Assembly: GCA_963668185.1 (NCBI GenBank)
Contig: OY764162.1
Coordinates: 2,666,001 to 2,730,000, forward strand
Direction of reading: 5' to 3'
From: G963668185 sp963668185
Lineage (GTDB): Bacteria > Chloroflexota > Dehalococcoidia > Lucifugimonadales > G963668185
Length of the DNA stretch: 64,000 nucleotides
Of the stretch, positions 33,821 through 42,127 are shown one piece after another; position 1 is the stretch's first letter; every line of letters begins with the position of its first letter. A model generated the notes under the pieces. It had not been told where the DNA came from. It worked only from the letters and a program-made list of their open reading frames with translations, and did no database searches. The position numbers and the translations under genes are program-made.

Positions 33821-33821
33821 G
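33801..33821. promoter_or_regulatory. HAIR-like HspR operator
   Basis: CTTGA (33801-33805), 11 bases, TCAAG (33817-33821), matching the arms and spacing of the HspR-associated inverted repeat CTTGAGT-N7-ACTCAAG. It overlaps the -35 region of the hsp20 promoter, which suits repression by the HspR-type regulator encoded next to it. Confidence 0.75.
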
Positions 33822-33857
33822 TCTATGTCTAGAACGCTACATGACACGGATACGCAG

Positions 33858-33898
33858 TTGACAAGCCGCTCGCCATGCGATATAAACCACCTGCAATG
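33858..33898 (+). promoter_or_regulatory. hspR promoter, probably leaderless
   Basis: TTGACA at 33858-33863, 17-bp spacer, TATAAA at 33881-33886. The expected transcript start (about 33892-33896) coincides with ATG 33896, and no ribosome-binding site precedes it. Confidence 0.65.
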
Positions 33899-34345
33899 GC
33901 TATGAGACAGGCGCAGGGCATATACCTCATAAGCATGGTCGCCGAAACGCTCGACATGCACCCGCAGACACTCCGCAAGTACGAGCGCGCCGGCTTGGTC
34001 GAGCCGCTGCGTATGGGCACGCTCCGCACCTACTCCGACGAGGACATCGCCCGCCTCCGGCTGATCAAGCACTTCGTCGAGGGCCTGGGCCTCAACCTCG
34101 CCGGAGTCGAGATGGCCCTCTCCGTCACCAGCGATCTGCTGGAGCTTCGCCGGACGCTCGTCCGCGTGGCCGGCACCTCAACGGAGGTCGACCGCTCGCT
34201 CAGAAGGGTGGACCGCATGCTCGCCGGTTACGGCATCAGGGTCATAGACCGGAGCGCGCAGCACGACCCCCCCGGCCAAGAGACCACCGGCTACAGGCTG
34301 ACCGTCAACGCCGAAGAGTCCGTCCACTTCACAGCACCCCGCTGA
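33896..34345 (+). CDS. hspR: MerR-family heat-shock regulator, HspR-like
   Basis: 149 aa from ATG 33896 (33875 and 33902 are alternatives; the promoter position makes 33875 unlikely). Winged-helix DNA-binding domain at residues 5-75 with the HspR-typical YLISMVAETLDMHPQTLRKY and AGLVEP, RTYSDEDIARLRLIKHF and GLGLNLAGVEMAL. A helical C-terminus follows. HspR proteins bind HAIR sites and repress chaperone genes; one such site lies in the divergent promoter region. No dnaK operon is in the window. Confidence 0.88.
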   Translation: MAMRQAQGIYLISMVAETLDMHPQTLRKYERAGLVEPLRMGTLRTYSDEDIARLRLIKHFVEGLGLNLAGVEMALSVTSDLLELRRTLVRVAGTSTEVDRSLRRVDRMLAGYGIRVIDRSAQHDPPGQETTGYRLTVNAEESVHFTAPR

Positions 34346-34360
34346 CCGCCCCAAATCCCC

Positions 34361-34548
34361 GTTCGCCCTCGTAGGGGCCGTTCGCGAACGGCCCTCCCCC
34401 CAACCCGTTCACCCTCGTAGTGGCGGGTCTCAGACCCGCCTTCCCCCGCAGATATCGCTGCCCGAAACACGCCCGTAGGCGCTGTTCCCGAACCACCCTC
34501 CCCCAAACCCCTTCACCCCCGTAGGGGCCGTTCGCGAACGGCCCTTGC
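34361..34548. repeat. cluster of four palindromic repeats
   Basis: Four successive units of the gtaggggc family: ggccgttcgcgaacggcc (about 34376-34393), ggcgggtctcagacccgcc (about 34422-34440), a degenerate ggcgctgttcccgaacc (about 34478) and a second ggccgttcgcgaacggcc (about 34525-34543). Each begins with tcgtag or ccgtag. Noncoding; fills the gap between convergent hspR and the ketopantoate reductase gene. Confidence 0.7.
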
Positions 34549-34554
34549 CGCCCG

Positions 34555-35556
34555 CTATCCCCCCATCCGCCTCGCGATCGCCGACGTCTCCACGCTCTCG
34601 GCCAGCAGCTTCGTAATCGCGTACACCGCCTTCGCGCTCGGCATAGGTACTTCCAGAATCTCGCCAATGTCGATCGGCGCGCCCACGACCGCGTCCAACT
34701 CAATTGACCGCGACGACTCCACGTCTTGAAGCATCGACGTCTTGTGCGGCCCCAACCCGCCCGCGATAACCGCCATGTTCTCGTTGATAGGCGTCGGCGC
34801 CTCCACCCCCAGCGCCTGGGCCACTTCGTTCCCCTCCTCCATCACCGCCCGCACGAGGTCCAGCACCTCCGAGTCCCAGCTAATCTCTCCGACGGTCGCC
34901 CTTGTAAGCGCGCTGATAGGGTTCATGCTCATGTTCTTCAGCAGCTTGTCCCATATCTCGGCCCGTATCTGAGGCGTCACCTCGCAGCGGACGCCCGCCG
35001 CCGCCATCGCCTCGGCCAGCGTCGAGCATCGCTCGCTCATCGCCCCGTCCGGCTCGCCTATCGAAATCTGGTTGCCCATCAGGTGCTCCACAACGCCCGG
35101 CTCCGGCAACGAAGCCGCGAGGTCCGACACCACGCACCCGATCACGCGCTCGATTGGAATCTCCGCCGCCAGCCCGTCCGGGTCCAGCCGTTCCAGCATC
35201 GTCCCTTCCAGGTCGCCGCCGTGCCGCAGGAAGTACCACCACGGCATCCCGTTCTGCACCGTCACCACCGCCGTTCGCTCTCCCAGCAGCGGCGGCAGGC
35301 TCGGCGCAACCTCCGGCACGCTGTACGCCTTCACCGTCAGCAGCACGTAGTCCGCTGCGCCCGGCTCCCCGTAGTTGTCCGTCGCGCGCAGGCTTGTAGA
35401 AAAATCCCCGATCGGGCTCCGCACGGCCACGTCCCCCGCGCGCAGCGCTTTGAGTTTGCGCCCCCTCGCGATGAGCCACGCCTCGTTCCCCGCCGCGCTC
35501 AGCTTCGCTCCCAGGTAAGTGCCTATGGCCCCCGCGCCAACAATCACGAACTTCAT
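34555..35556 (-). CDS. 2-dehydropantoate 2-reductase family protein
   Basis: 333 aa. ATG 35556 with GGAGG 8 bases upstream. NADP-binding MKFVIVGAGAIGTYLGAKL at the N-terminus, VLLTVKAYSV and VVTVQNGMPWW in the first domain, and the C-terminal helical domain with the conserved Lys in EIWDKLLKNMSMNPISALTR. Family members reduce ketopantoate for coenzyme A synthesis. No other pan gene is near and several paralogous uses are known, so panE is not assigned. Confidence 0.85.
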   Translation of the reverse strand: MKFVIVGAGAIGTYLGAKLSAAGNEAWLIARGRKLKALRAGDVAVRSPIGDFSTSLRATDNYGEPGAADYVLLTVKAYSVPEVAPSLPPLLGERTAVVTVQNGMPWWYFLRHGGDLEGTMLERLDPDGLAAEIPIERVIGCVVSDLAASLPEPGVVEHLMGNQISIGEPDGAMSERCSTLAEAMAAAGVRCEVTPQIRAEIWDKLLKNMSMNPISALTRATVGEISWDSEVLDLVRAVMEEGNEVAQALGVEAPTPINENMAVIAGGLGPHKTSMLQDVESSRSIELDAVVGAPIDIGEILEVPMPSAKAVYAITKLLAESVETSAIARRMGG

Positions 35557-35688
35557 TCCGCCAACCTCCGATCTCTATATCTGCCGTTCAGCGCCGTGCT
35601 TCACCGATTGCGCTCACGCTGAAAGTATAAAGCCTTCGCATTCCGCAGGGGCCGAAAGCGGGTTAGAATCCCGGCGCAGGAGACGCCT

Positions 35689-36153
35689 GTGAAGAAAGTG
35701 TGGTCCGGGATAGTAGCCGTAGCCAGCGACTCCCTGGCATGGAAGGCGCTCTTAGTCGCAGCGTTGATCTACATCGCCTTGTATGTAGCGACTGACGTGT
35801 TGTTGGATAAAGACACCGCGGCTGGAGCTAAGGCCGCCGTACTCGCCCTTATTGCGGCGACCGGGATCGGCATCAACACGATCCCCGTAAGGGCGATGAA
35901 GGAGCCTAGCGTCCTAGACGATCAGGACACACCCCGCTGGATTCAACGGATGCGGAGATATCGAAGCGGGTTTGCGTCGGTAGTGGATGGCGTCGCAGTG
36001 GCCATACCTGCTACGGGCGGTTGGTTCGCCGCACAGCAATGGCTGCTGAGCGAAAGTACCGATAACTCATACTACGTGCTGATGACGCTGCTGGGCATGA
36101 TAGCCCACGCGGGACTGTACCTCAGTCTAATGAGCCGGTTCCATCGGGGTTAG
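35689..36153 (+). CDS. small membrane protein of unknown function
   Basis: 154 aa. GTG 35689 with AGGAG 6 bases upstream; a TAGAAT -10-like box is about 20 bp before. Four hydrophobic segments (about 18-36, 46-66, 100-120, 127-147) with a basic loop RWIQRMRRYR between the second and third. I do not recognise a family. It overlaps the stop codon of a 30-residue ORF on the other strand. Confidence 0.6.
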   Translation: MKKVWSGIVAVASDSLAWKALLVAALIYIALYVATDVLLDKDTAAGAKAAVLALIAATGIGINTIPVRAMKEPSVLDDQDTPRWIQRMRRYRSGFASVVDGVAVAIPATGGWFAAQQWLLSESTDNSYYVLMTLLGMIAHAGLYLSLMSRFHRG

Positions 36154-36242
36154 ATTTTGAAATAGAGCCACACTCCCCAGGCAATCACGCTGAAGAACCC
36201 GATACTCCCCCAGATCATGCGCGTCTTCCGGTCCTTGTCCAT
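36150..36242 (-). CDS. 30-residue single-pass membrane peptide
   Basis: ATG 36242 preceded by GGAGGGG 4 bases upstream. Product: a charged start MDKDRKTR, then one hydrophobic helix (IWGSIGFFSVIAWGVWLYF) and a terminal KI. The stop codon overlaps that of the convergent 35689 gene by 4 bp. The strong ribosome-binding site and clean TM pattern support a real small protein. Function unknown. Confidence 0.5.
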   Translation of the reverse strand: MDKDRKTRMIWGSIGFFSVIAWGVWLYFKI

Positions 36243-36516
36243 GCTGCCCCTCCATAGTGCTAGGATAGCACACACCGCCGCGCCCGCCGGGGCAGTGCCA
36301 GGGTCTTTTCGTTTTCCGTTCGCCCTTGTATCTTGACTATCCCTTCTCCCTTGAGAGCCTGCCCTGAGTCTGTCCAAGGGGTGAGAGCAAAAGTCCCTTC
36401 CCCAGTCTGCTGGGGAAGGCTAGGATGGGGTTTCCCCTCACCGTTCGCCCTGAACTTGTCGAAGGGCCACTAACCACCAGCCACTAAAAACCAAAAACTA
36501 AAGGAAGGCACTCACA
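36243..36516. repeat. intergenic region with two repeat families
   Basis: cccttccccagtctgctggg element at 36395-36430 and a gttcgccctgaacttgtcga element at 36442-36467, plus a degenerate one near 36358-36382. No gene supported in the remaining sequence. Confidence 0.55.
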
Positions 36517-37437
36517 ATGACCGCCACCCGCTGGTACAAAGGCAACATCCACACCCACACCAACCTGTCCGACGGCGACGCCACGCCCGAAGTGGCCGTC
36601 CGCTGGTACCGCGACCACGAGTACGACTTCCTCGTTCTCAGCGACCACAACCACCTCACCCTCTACGAGCACGCCGAGTCCGACTCCGGCGCGCCCCTGA
36701 TGGTCCCCGGCGAGGAGGTCACCGTCGGCCTGCCGAACCCGGGGAAGCAGTACCAGATCCCCGTCCACATCATCGCCATCGGCATCGACCGCATGGTCGA
36801 GCCCATCGACGCCGGCGACGTCGTCACCACCCTCCAGGCCAACATAAACGCCATCGCCGAGGCGGGAGGCATCTCCTCGATCGCCCACCCGAACTACCGT
36901 TGGGCCTTCGACCACCGCGAGATCGCCGCCGTCTCCGGCGCCGCCTGCATGGAGATCTTCACGCCGGACAGCAACATAGACGGCGCGCCCGGCCGCTACA
37001 GCACGGAGCAGATCTGGGACAACGTCCTCTCCGCCGGGCGACCCATCTGGGGCGTCGCCGTAGACGATACCCACGACTATTACGACTTCGCCCCCGGCAA
37101 GTTCAACCCCGGCAAAGGCTGGATCGTCGTCCGTGCCGCCGAACTCACGCGCGACGCCATCGTCGGCGGCATCGAGCGCGGCGACTTCTACGCCTCCACC
37201 GGCGTCGAACTCGACGAACTTGAAATCGACGAAGAAGGCATCAGTCTCCGCGTCCGCCAGAACGAAGACTGGGAATACGCCGTCACCTTCACAGGCCGCG
37301 GCGGTACGACATTCGCCCAGACCGCCGGCCCCGAAGCCACCTACCGCTTCCGCGGCAACGAAGGCTACATCCGGGCCACCGTAACCTGCTCCAACCCCAT
37401 CAAAGCCTGGACCCAACCCGTCTTCCTGAGCGAGTAG
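36517..37437 (+). CDS. PHP-domain metal-dependent hydrolase-like protein, copy 1
   Basis: 306 aa. ATG 36517 after AAGGAAGG. PHP motifs: KGNIHTHTNLSDGDATPE (HxH), LVLSDHNHLT, VPGEEVT with the metal-binding Glu, SIAHPNY, and the late VAVDDTHDYY. A C-terminal ~80-residue beta-rich region (RVRQNEDWEYAVTFTGRGG) follows. PHP proteins are phosphoesterases or related metal hydrolases; substrate unknown. Tandem paralog lies 63 bp downstream. Confidence 0.88.
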   Translation: MTATRWYKGNIHTHTNLSDGDATPEVAVRWYRDHEYDFLVLSDHNHLTLYEHAESDSGAPLMVPGEEVTVGLPNPGKQYQIPVHIIAIGIDRMVEPIDAGDVVTTLQANINAIAEAGGISSIAHPNYRWAFDHREIAAVSGAACMEIFTPDSNIDGAPGRYSTEQIWDNVLSAGRPIWGVAVDDTHDYYDFAPGKFNPGKGWIVVRAAELTRDAIVGGIERGDFYASTGVELDELEIDEEGISLRVRQNEDWEYAVTFTGRGGTTFAQTAGPEATYRFRGNEGYIRATVTCSNPIKAWTQPVFLSE

Positions 37438-37500
37438 CAACACCCATCCCATCCGTCTGGGTGACGATTTGCAAATCGAAGCCGTTCAAGAGGAACGAAA

Positions 37501-38427
37501 ATGACCGGGACTCGTTGGTACAAGGGCAACATTCACACCCATACCGACCTGTCGGATGGCGACGCCACGCCCGAAGTCGCCGTCCGCTGGTACCGCGACC
37601 ACGAGTACGACTTCCTCGTCCTCAGCGACCACAACCACCTAACCCTCTACGAACACGCCGAATCACAGTCCGGGCGTCCTCTGATGATTCCCGGCGAAGA
37701 GGTCACCGTCAACATCCCGAGGCCCGTCCGGGACCACCCTCTTCCGGCTCCCGTCCACGTCATCGCCATCGGCATCCGCAGGGTTGTCGAACCAATAAAC
37801 ACAGGCGATATAGTGACGACTCTCCAGGCCAACATCGACGCCGTCGCGGAGGCTGGCGGCATCTCCTCGATCGCCCACCCCAACTACTTGTGGGCGTTCG
37901 ATCACCGAGAGATCGCTGCCGTCAGCGGCGCGGCCTGCATGGAGATAGCCTCGCCGCACCGCAACGACAACGGCGCTCCCGGCCGCTACAGCACAATGCA
38001 GATTTGGGACAACGTACTCTCGGCCGGTCGGCCCATCTGGGGCGTCGCCGTCGACGACGCGCACAACTACTACGACTTCGGCCCCGGAATGTACAACCCT
38101 GGCAAGGGCTGGATCGTCGTCCGTGCCGCCGAACTTTCGCAGGACGCCATCGTCAACGGCATAGAGCGCGGCGACTTCTACGCCTCCACCGGCATAGAAC
38201 TGGACGAACTGGAGACCGACGCCGAGGGCATCCGCCTCCGCATCCGCCAGCACGAAGACTGGGAGTACATCGTCACCTTCACAGGCCGCGGCGGTACGAC
38301 ATTCGCCCAGATCGCCGGCCCCGAAGCCACCTACCGCTTCCGCGGCAACGAAGGCTACATCCGAGCCACCGTAACCTGCTCCAACCCCATCAAAGCCTGG
38401 ACCCAACCCATCTTCCTCAGCCAATAA
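37501..38427 (+). CDS. PHP-domain metal-dependent hydrolase-like protein, copy 2
   Basis: 308 aa. ATG 37501 after AGAGGAACG. Same architecture and all the same metal motifs as copy 1 (NIHTHTDLSDGD, LSDHNHL, IPGEEVT, AHPNY, VDDAHNYY). Most divergence is in the PRPVRDHPLPAP loop and the RHND region; the last ~150 bp are almost identical to copy 1. Recent tandem duplication, with possible divergence in substrate. Confidence 0.88.
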   Translation: MTGTRWYKGNIHTHTDLSDGDATPEVAVRWYRDHEYDFLVLSDHNHLTLYEHAESQSGRPLMIPGEEVTVNIPRPVRDHPLPAPVHVIAIGIRRVVEPINTGDIVTTLQANIDAVAEAGGISSIAHPNYLWAFDHREIAAVSGAACMEIASPHRNDNGAPGRYSTMQIWDNVLSAGRPIWGVAVDDAHNYYDFGPGMYNPGKGWIVVRAAELSQDAIVNGIERGDFYASTGIELDELETDAEGIRLRIRQHEDWEYIVTFTGRGGTTFAQIAGPEATYRFRGNEGYIRATVTCSNPIKAWTQPIFLSQ

Positions 38428-38457
38428 CTGCGTCAACACAAGGGCTGCGTCGTCAAT

Positions 38458-38519
38458 GTAGGGGCGCTTCGCGAAGCGCCCTCCCCCTCGCCCCGTTCGC
38501 CCTGAGCCTGTCGAAGGGC
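38458..38519. repeat. two adjacent dispersed repeats
   Basis: gcgcttcgcgaagcgc hairpin element at 38458-38486 and a gttcgccctgagcctgtcga element at 38494-38519. The same pair in the same order occurs at 19021-19080. Confidence 0.65.
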
Positions 38520-38608
38520 CTCGCGCAAAACGCCGCCCGCCCTCACCGTCTATAATGCGCCCCCATACCCGAAACACCCCGGCAGCGCCCGGCAAAGGAA
38601 CAACCCGA

Positions 38609-39934
38609 ATGCCCACTCAGATCGAAGAACGCTTCATCCAACTGCACCCCAACTCCGCCGAGCGTTACGCCCAGTCCCGCGAAGTCTTCCCCGACGGAGT
38701 GACCCACGACGCCCGCCGCCTCAGGCCCTTCTCCCTGTTCTTCACCCACGCCGAAGGCCCCGCCAAGTGGGACGTCGACGGCAACCGCGTCATCGACTAC
38801 TTCGCCGGGCACGGCGCGCTGATCCTCGGCCACTCCAACCCCGCCATCGTCGAGGCCGTCACCGAGCAGATCACGAAGGCAACCCACCTCGGCGGCTGCG
38901 GCGACATGGAGAACGAGTGGGGCCGCCGCGTCAAGAACCTGATCCCCTCCGCCGAGCGCGTGCGCTTCACAAGCTCCGGCACAGAAGCCACCATGATGGC
39001 CCTCAAGCTCGCCCGCGCCTACACCGGCAAAGACAAGATCATCAAGTTCGAGGAGCACTTCCACGGCTGGCACGACTACGTCGTCGTCGGCTCCGGGTCC
39101 GGCGGCGTCCCCGGCGCGACCGCCGGCACCGTGATCGTGCTCCCGCCCAACGACATCGGCCTCGTCGCCCAGGCCGTCCGCGATAACGACGTCGCCGCCA
39201 TCATCATCGAACCCACCGGCGCGCACATGGGCGCGGACCCCGTCAATCCCGCCTTCCTGACCGAACTTCGCCAGCTGACGGAGCAGGAGGGCGTCGTCCT
39301 CATCTTCGACGAAGTCGTGACCGGCTTCCGCACCTCGAAGGGCGGCGCGCAGGCCTTCTACGGCGTCACGCCCGATCTCACCACCATGGCTAAGATACTC
39401 GCCGGCGGCCTTCCCGGCGGCGGCGTCGCCGGCAAGGCCGAGATCGTGAACATGATCGAGAGTAGCGGCAACGCCCTGCACGACGCCGCCGAGCGCGTCT
39501 CGCACCCCGGCACCTTCAACGCCAACCCGCTCTCCGCCGCCGCCGGCGCGAAGGGCCTCGAACTCATCGAGACCACGCCCGTAAACGACACCGTCGACGC
39601 CATGGGAACCCGCCTCCGCGACGGCCTGAACGATCTCCTGTCCCGCATGGAGGTCCCCGGCTGCGCCTGCGGACACCCGTCAGCCGTCTTCCTGCGCCTC
39701 GGACTCGACCGCGAGTGCGACGGAGGCGCCCACTGCTCCGCCTCGCTCGAAGAGATGCACGCCGCCAGGAACGGCGCAGTCGAGTCCCAGCTGAACCTCG
39801 CGCTCCTCAACCACGGCGTCCAGAGCGGCACCCGCTTCCTGCTCACCGCCTCCCACACCGAGCAGGACATCGACACCACCATAGCCGCCGCCGAAGCCGC
39901 CCTCCACGAAGTCCGCACTGAAGGCCTAATCTAA
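38609..39934 (+). CDS. class III aminotransferase, glutamate-1-semialdehyde aminomutase-like
   Basis: 441 aa. ATG 38609 after AAAGGAA; the longer frame adds 18 poorly conserved residues. PLP-fold signatures: RVRFTSSGTEATMMALKLARA, the FEEHFHGWHD block, LIFDEVVTGFR, and the Schiff-base Lys in MAKILAGGLPGG. The N-terminal SREVFPDGVTHDARR resembles HemL (FPGGVNSPVR), but the divergent middle and the lack of hem genes nearby argue for a catabolic aminotransferase or mutase. Substrate unknown. Confidence 0.85.
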   Translation: MPTQIEERFIQLHPNSAERYAQSREVFPDGVTHDARRLRPFSLFFTHAEGPAKWDVDGNRVIDYFAGHGALILGHSNPAIVEAVTEQITKATHLGGCGDMENEWGRRVKNLIPSAERVRFTSSGTEATMMALKLARAYTGKDKIIKFEEHFHGWHDYVVVGSGSGGVPGATAGTVIVLPPNDIGLVAQAVRDNDVAAIIIEPTGAHMGADPVNPAFLTELRQLTEQEGVVLIFDEVVTGFRTSKGGAQAFYGVTPDLTTMAKILAGGLPGGGVAGKAEIVNMIESSGNALHDAAERVSHPGTFNANPLSAAAGAKGLELIETTPVNDTVDAMGTRLRDGLNDLLSRMEVPGCACGHPSAVFLRLGLDRECDGGAHCSASLEEMHAARNGAVESQLNLALLNHGVQSGTRFLLTASHTEQDIDTTIAAAEAALHEVRTEGLI

Positions 39935-39977
39935 GCGCCGCAGAACTGGTTGCTGTGCGATTCCGAGCGAATGTTCC

Positions 39978-40025
39978 CTCTAACTGTCATTCTGAGGAGC
40001 GCAGCGACGAAGAATCTAAGACTTC
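39978..40025. repeat. ctgtcattctgaggagcgca-type repeat
   Basis: Left end similar to the MITE-like element, followed by gcgacgaagaatct. Lies in the 147-bp gap before the antiporter gene. Confidence 0.45.
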
Positions 40026-40081
40026 CCGCCCACAGCGTCACCGCCGCTAAGCCGTAAGTACCCCAGCAAGACGCCCGCCCC

Positions 40082-41728
40082 TTGGAAATCCACCAAGCAC
40101 TCTTCTCTATAGGCCTCCTGATCGTCCTCGCGAAGCTCCTCGAAGGAATCTTCAAGAGGTTCGGACTCAGCTCCATCATCGCCTACGCCGTCGCCGGAAT
40201 ACTGCTCGGCCCCGTCGGCGGGCTGGTCGGGCCTGGCCCCGAAGTGGAAGTCGTCCTCGGCATCGGCATCTTCATCTTCTTCTTCCTGATCGGCCTCGAA
40301 GAGCTTGACCTCCGGGGCTTCCTCGCCGCGATCCGCGGCCGCCTCTTCGTAGCCTCCATACTGTCAGTCGCTATTTCCCTGCTGGTGTCCCTCTCCGTAA
40401 CTACCGACATCTTCTTCGATCTGGGCCTGGGCCTCAGCCTTACGCAGGCCCTCGGTCTCGCCGGAGTCCTGTCCCTGTCCAGCCTCGGGATCGTCGCCAA
40501 CGTGCTGGTCGCCGAAGGGCGTCTGAGGGATCCCGTGGGCGTTCAGATCTTTACCGCCGTGATAATCGCCGAACTGATCGCCCTCTCCGTCGTCGTGTTC
40601 GCCATCAGCGAGCACTTCTACTCCTCCGGCCCCGAACACACCCTGGACTGGCTCAGCGTCACCACTGTCATCGCCCAGATAATCGCGTTCACGGTCGTCA
40701 CCTGGTTCGTGTCCACCAGGATTCTCCCGAAGGTCATAGTCGCCCTTCACCGCTTCATGCAGGTCCCGCAGCTCTCCTTCGGACTGCTGCTCGGCGGCCT
40801 GTTCCTCGTCGTAGCCGGGGCCGAACAAGTCGGACTGCACGGCTCCCTCGGCGCGCTGCTCTTCGGCGCCGCCCTGTCCATGCTGCCCTACCAGGTGCGG
40901 CGCGACATCATGCCCGGCATGAGAGGCGCCGCCGAGGGCTTTTTCGTCCCTCTCTTCTTCGCCTCCGCCGGCCTGCAATTCAGCCTGGACTTCCTGGAGC
41001 TTGCGCCCCGCACCATAGTCGCGCTCACGTTGGTGCCGCTCGCCGGCAAGTTCGCCGCCTCCTTCATCAGCGCGTACGTCACCCGCCTGAACGCGCCCCT
41101 GGCCACCGCCTCCGGCCTCATGGCCAAGGGCGTGGCCGAAATCGCGCTTCTCCTCCTCTTGCTTCAGACCGGCGCAATCGACAAGGGAGTCTTCTCCCTG
41201 CTCATTCTCGTCATGTTCCTCTACATCCTGCTCACGCCGATGGGCATCAGCTACGCGATAAGAAGGTTGAAGCGCACGGAGGCGTTCACTCAGGAAGACC
41301 CGATTCCGCCCTCGATGGAGCGCTTCGCGCTGGTCGACATCAAGGTCGACCACATCCTCGACCGCTCCAGGAGCCACCCGGACCAGTCCCTGACCGTAAG
41401 GGCCTTCGCCGAGAACTGGCTGCTGCCCGAACAGCACGACTACGTCGTCGTCGATGACGGCAAGCTCGCCGGAATCGTGTCGCTCGGCATGTTGCGCTAC
41501 CTGCCCCGCAGCGAGTGGGAACGCACGCCCCTGTCCAGAGTGCTCCGCAGGACCGCCCCTAACGCCTACTCCGGAGACTACGTCGAAGACGTCCTGCAGC
41601 GCATGACCGAGAACTCCCTCACCGTACTCCCCGTACTGGACACCGACACCGACGAGTTCGCCGGCTCCATCTCAAGCCACGAAGTCCTCGAAATGATCGT
41701 AATCACATCCCAGGGCCGCGAAATCTAA
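40082..41728 (+). CDS. CPA2-family cation/proton antiporter with CBS domains
   Basis: 548 aa from TTG 40082; no clear ribosome-binding site, so the start is uncertain. Eleven to thirteen transmembrane segments cover residues 1-390, with the family's LEGIFKRFGLSSIIAYAVAG start, LIGLEELDL, and the core LGALLFGAALS and FFASAGLQFSL. The C-terminal ~140 residues contain a CBS pair (HILDRSRSHPDQSLTVRAFAE ... VVVDDGKLAGIVSLGMLRY and VEDVLQRMTENSLTVLPVLD). Na+ or K+/H+ exchange across the membrane, probably gated by nucleotide binding to the CBS domains. Confidence 0.88.
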   Translation: MEIHQALFSIGLLIVLAKLLEGIFKRFGLSSIIAYAVAGILLGPVGGLVGPGPEVEVVLGIGIFIFFFLIGLEELDLRGFLAAIRGRLFVASILSVAISLLVSLSVTTDIFFDLGLGLSLTQALGLAGVLSLSSLGIVANVLVAEGRLRDPVGVQIFTAVIIAELIALSVVVFAISEHFYSSGPEHTLDWLSVTTVIAQIIAFTVVTWFVSTRILPKVIVALHRFMQVPQLSFGLLLGGLFLVVAGAEQVGLHGSLGALLFGAALSMLPYQVRRDIMPGMRGAAEGFFVPLFFASAGLQFSLDFLELAPRTIVALTLVPLAGKFAASFISAYVTRLNAPLATASGLMAKGVAEIALLLLLLQTGAIDKGVFSLLILVMFLYILLTPMGISYAIRRLKRTEAFTQEDPIPPSMERFALVDIKVDHILDRSRSHPDQSLTVRAFAENWLLPEQHDYVVVDDGKLAGIVSLGMLRYLPRSEWERTPLSRVLRRTAPNAYSGDYVEDVLQRMTENSLTVLPVLDTDTDEFAGSISSHEVLEMIVITSQGREI

Positions 41729-41740
41729 CAACGCGCCCCC

Positions 41741-42097
41741 TCACATATACAGCCTCGGCGCCGGCATCAACTCATGGTTCGTCGTATCCGCGATCAGCCC
41801 CAGCGATTGAAGCGTCGTCGCCCCAAGCAAGAACTGCCCCTCCTCCCCAAACACAACCGGACTCGGAGCCTCCACGCCATTCACCCGAATAAGAGCTGAA
41901 CCAACCGGCATAGCCCTCTCCCGGCCGTCCGCAAGAGTGAAAGTCAACACCCGTGTCGGAGTCACCCCCACGCGCTCGCGCAGCAACGAGTCCGGCAACA
42001 CCGTGAACGTAGCGCCCGTATCCACAAGCGCCTCCACCCACTCCGGCTCTCCGCCGTTCCCATTGCTCACCCCGACCTGCGCCTTGAAAACCCCCAT
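41741..42097 (-). CDS. retropepsin-like aspartyl protease (clan AA)
   Basis: 118 aa. One Asp motif, EALVDTGATFTVLP near residue 25, and the second hydrophobic-hydrophobic-Gly motif FLLGATTLQSLGL near 90, which is the one-domain retropepsin layout that dimerises to form the active site. ATG 42097 has only a weak ribosome-binding site. Single-domain bacterial clan AA proteases are mostly uncharacterised. The gene faces the antiporter gene end to end. Confidence 0.8.
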   Translation of the reverse strand: MGVFKAQVGVSNGNGGEPEWVEALVDTGATFTVLPDSLLRERVGVTPTRVLTFTLADGRERAMPVGSALIRVNGVEAPSPVVFGEEGQFLLGATTLQSLGLIADTTNHELMPAPRLYM

Positions 42098-42127
42098 GCT
42101 AAACGCCCATCTCCATAGATTTCACAA

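Noticed and set aside
38609..39934. HemL of tetrapyrrole synthesis
   Set aside because: Only general class III aminotransferase motifs are certain; the HemL-type start is altered and no heme genes are nearby.
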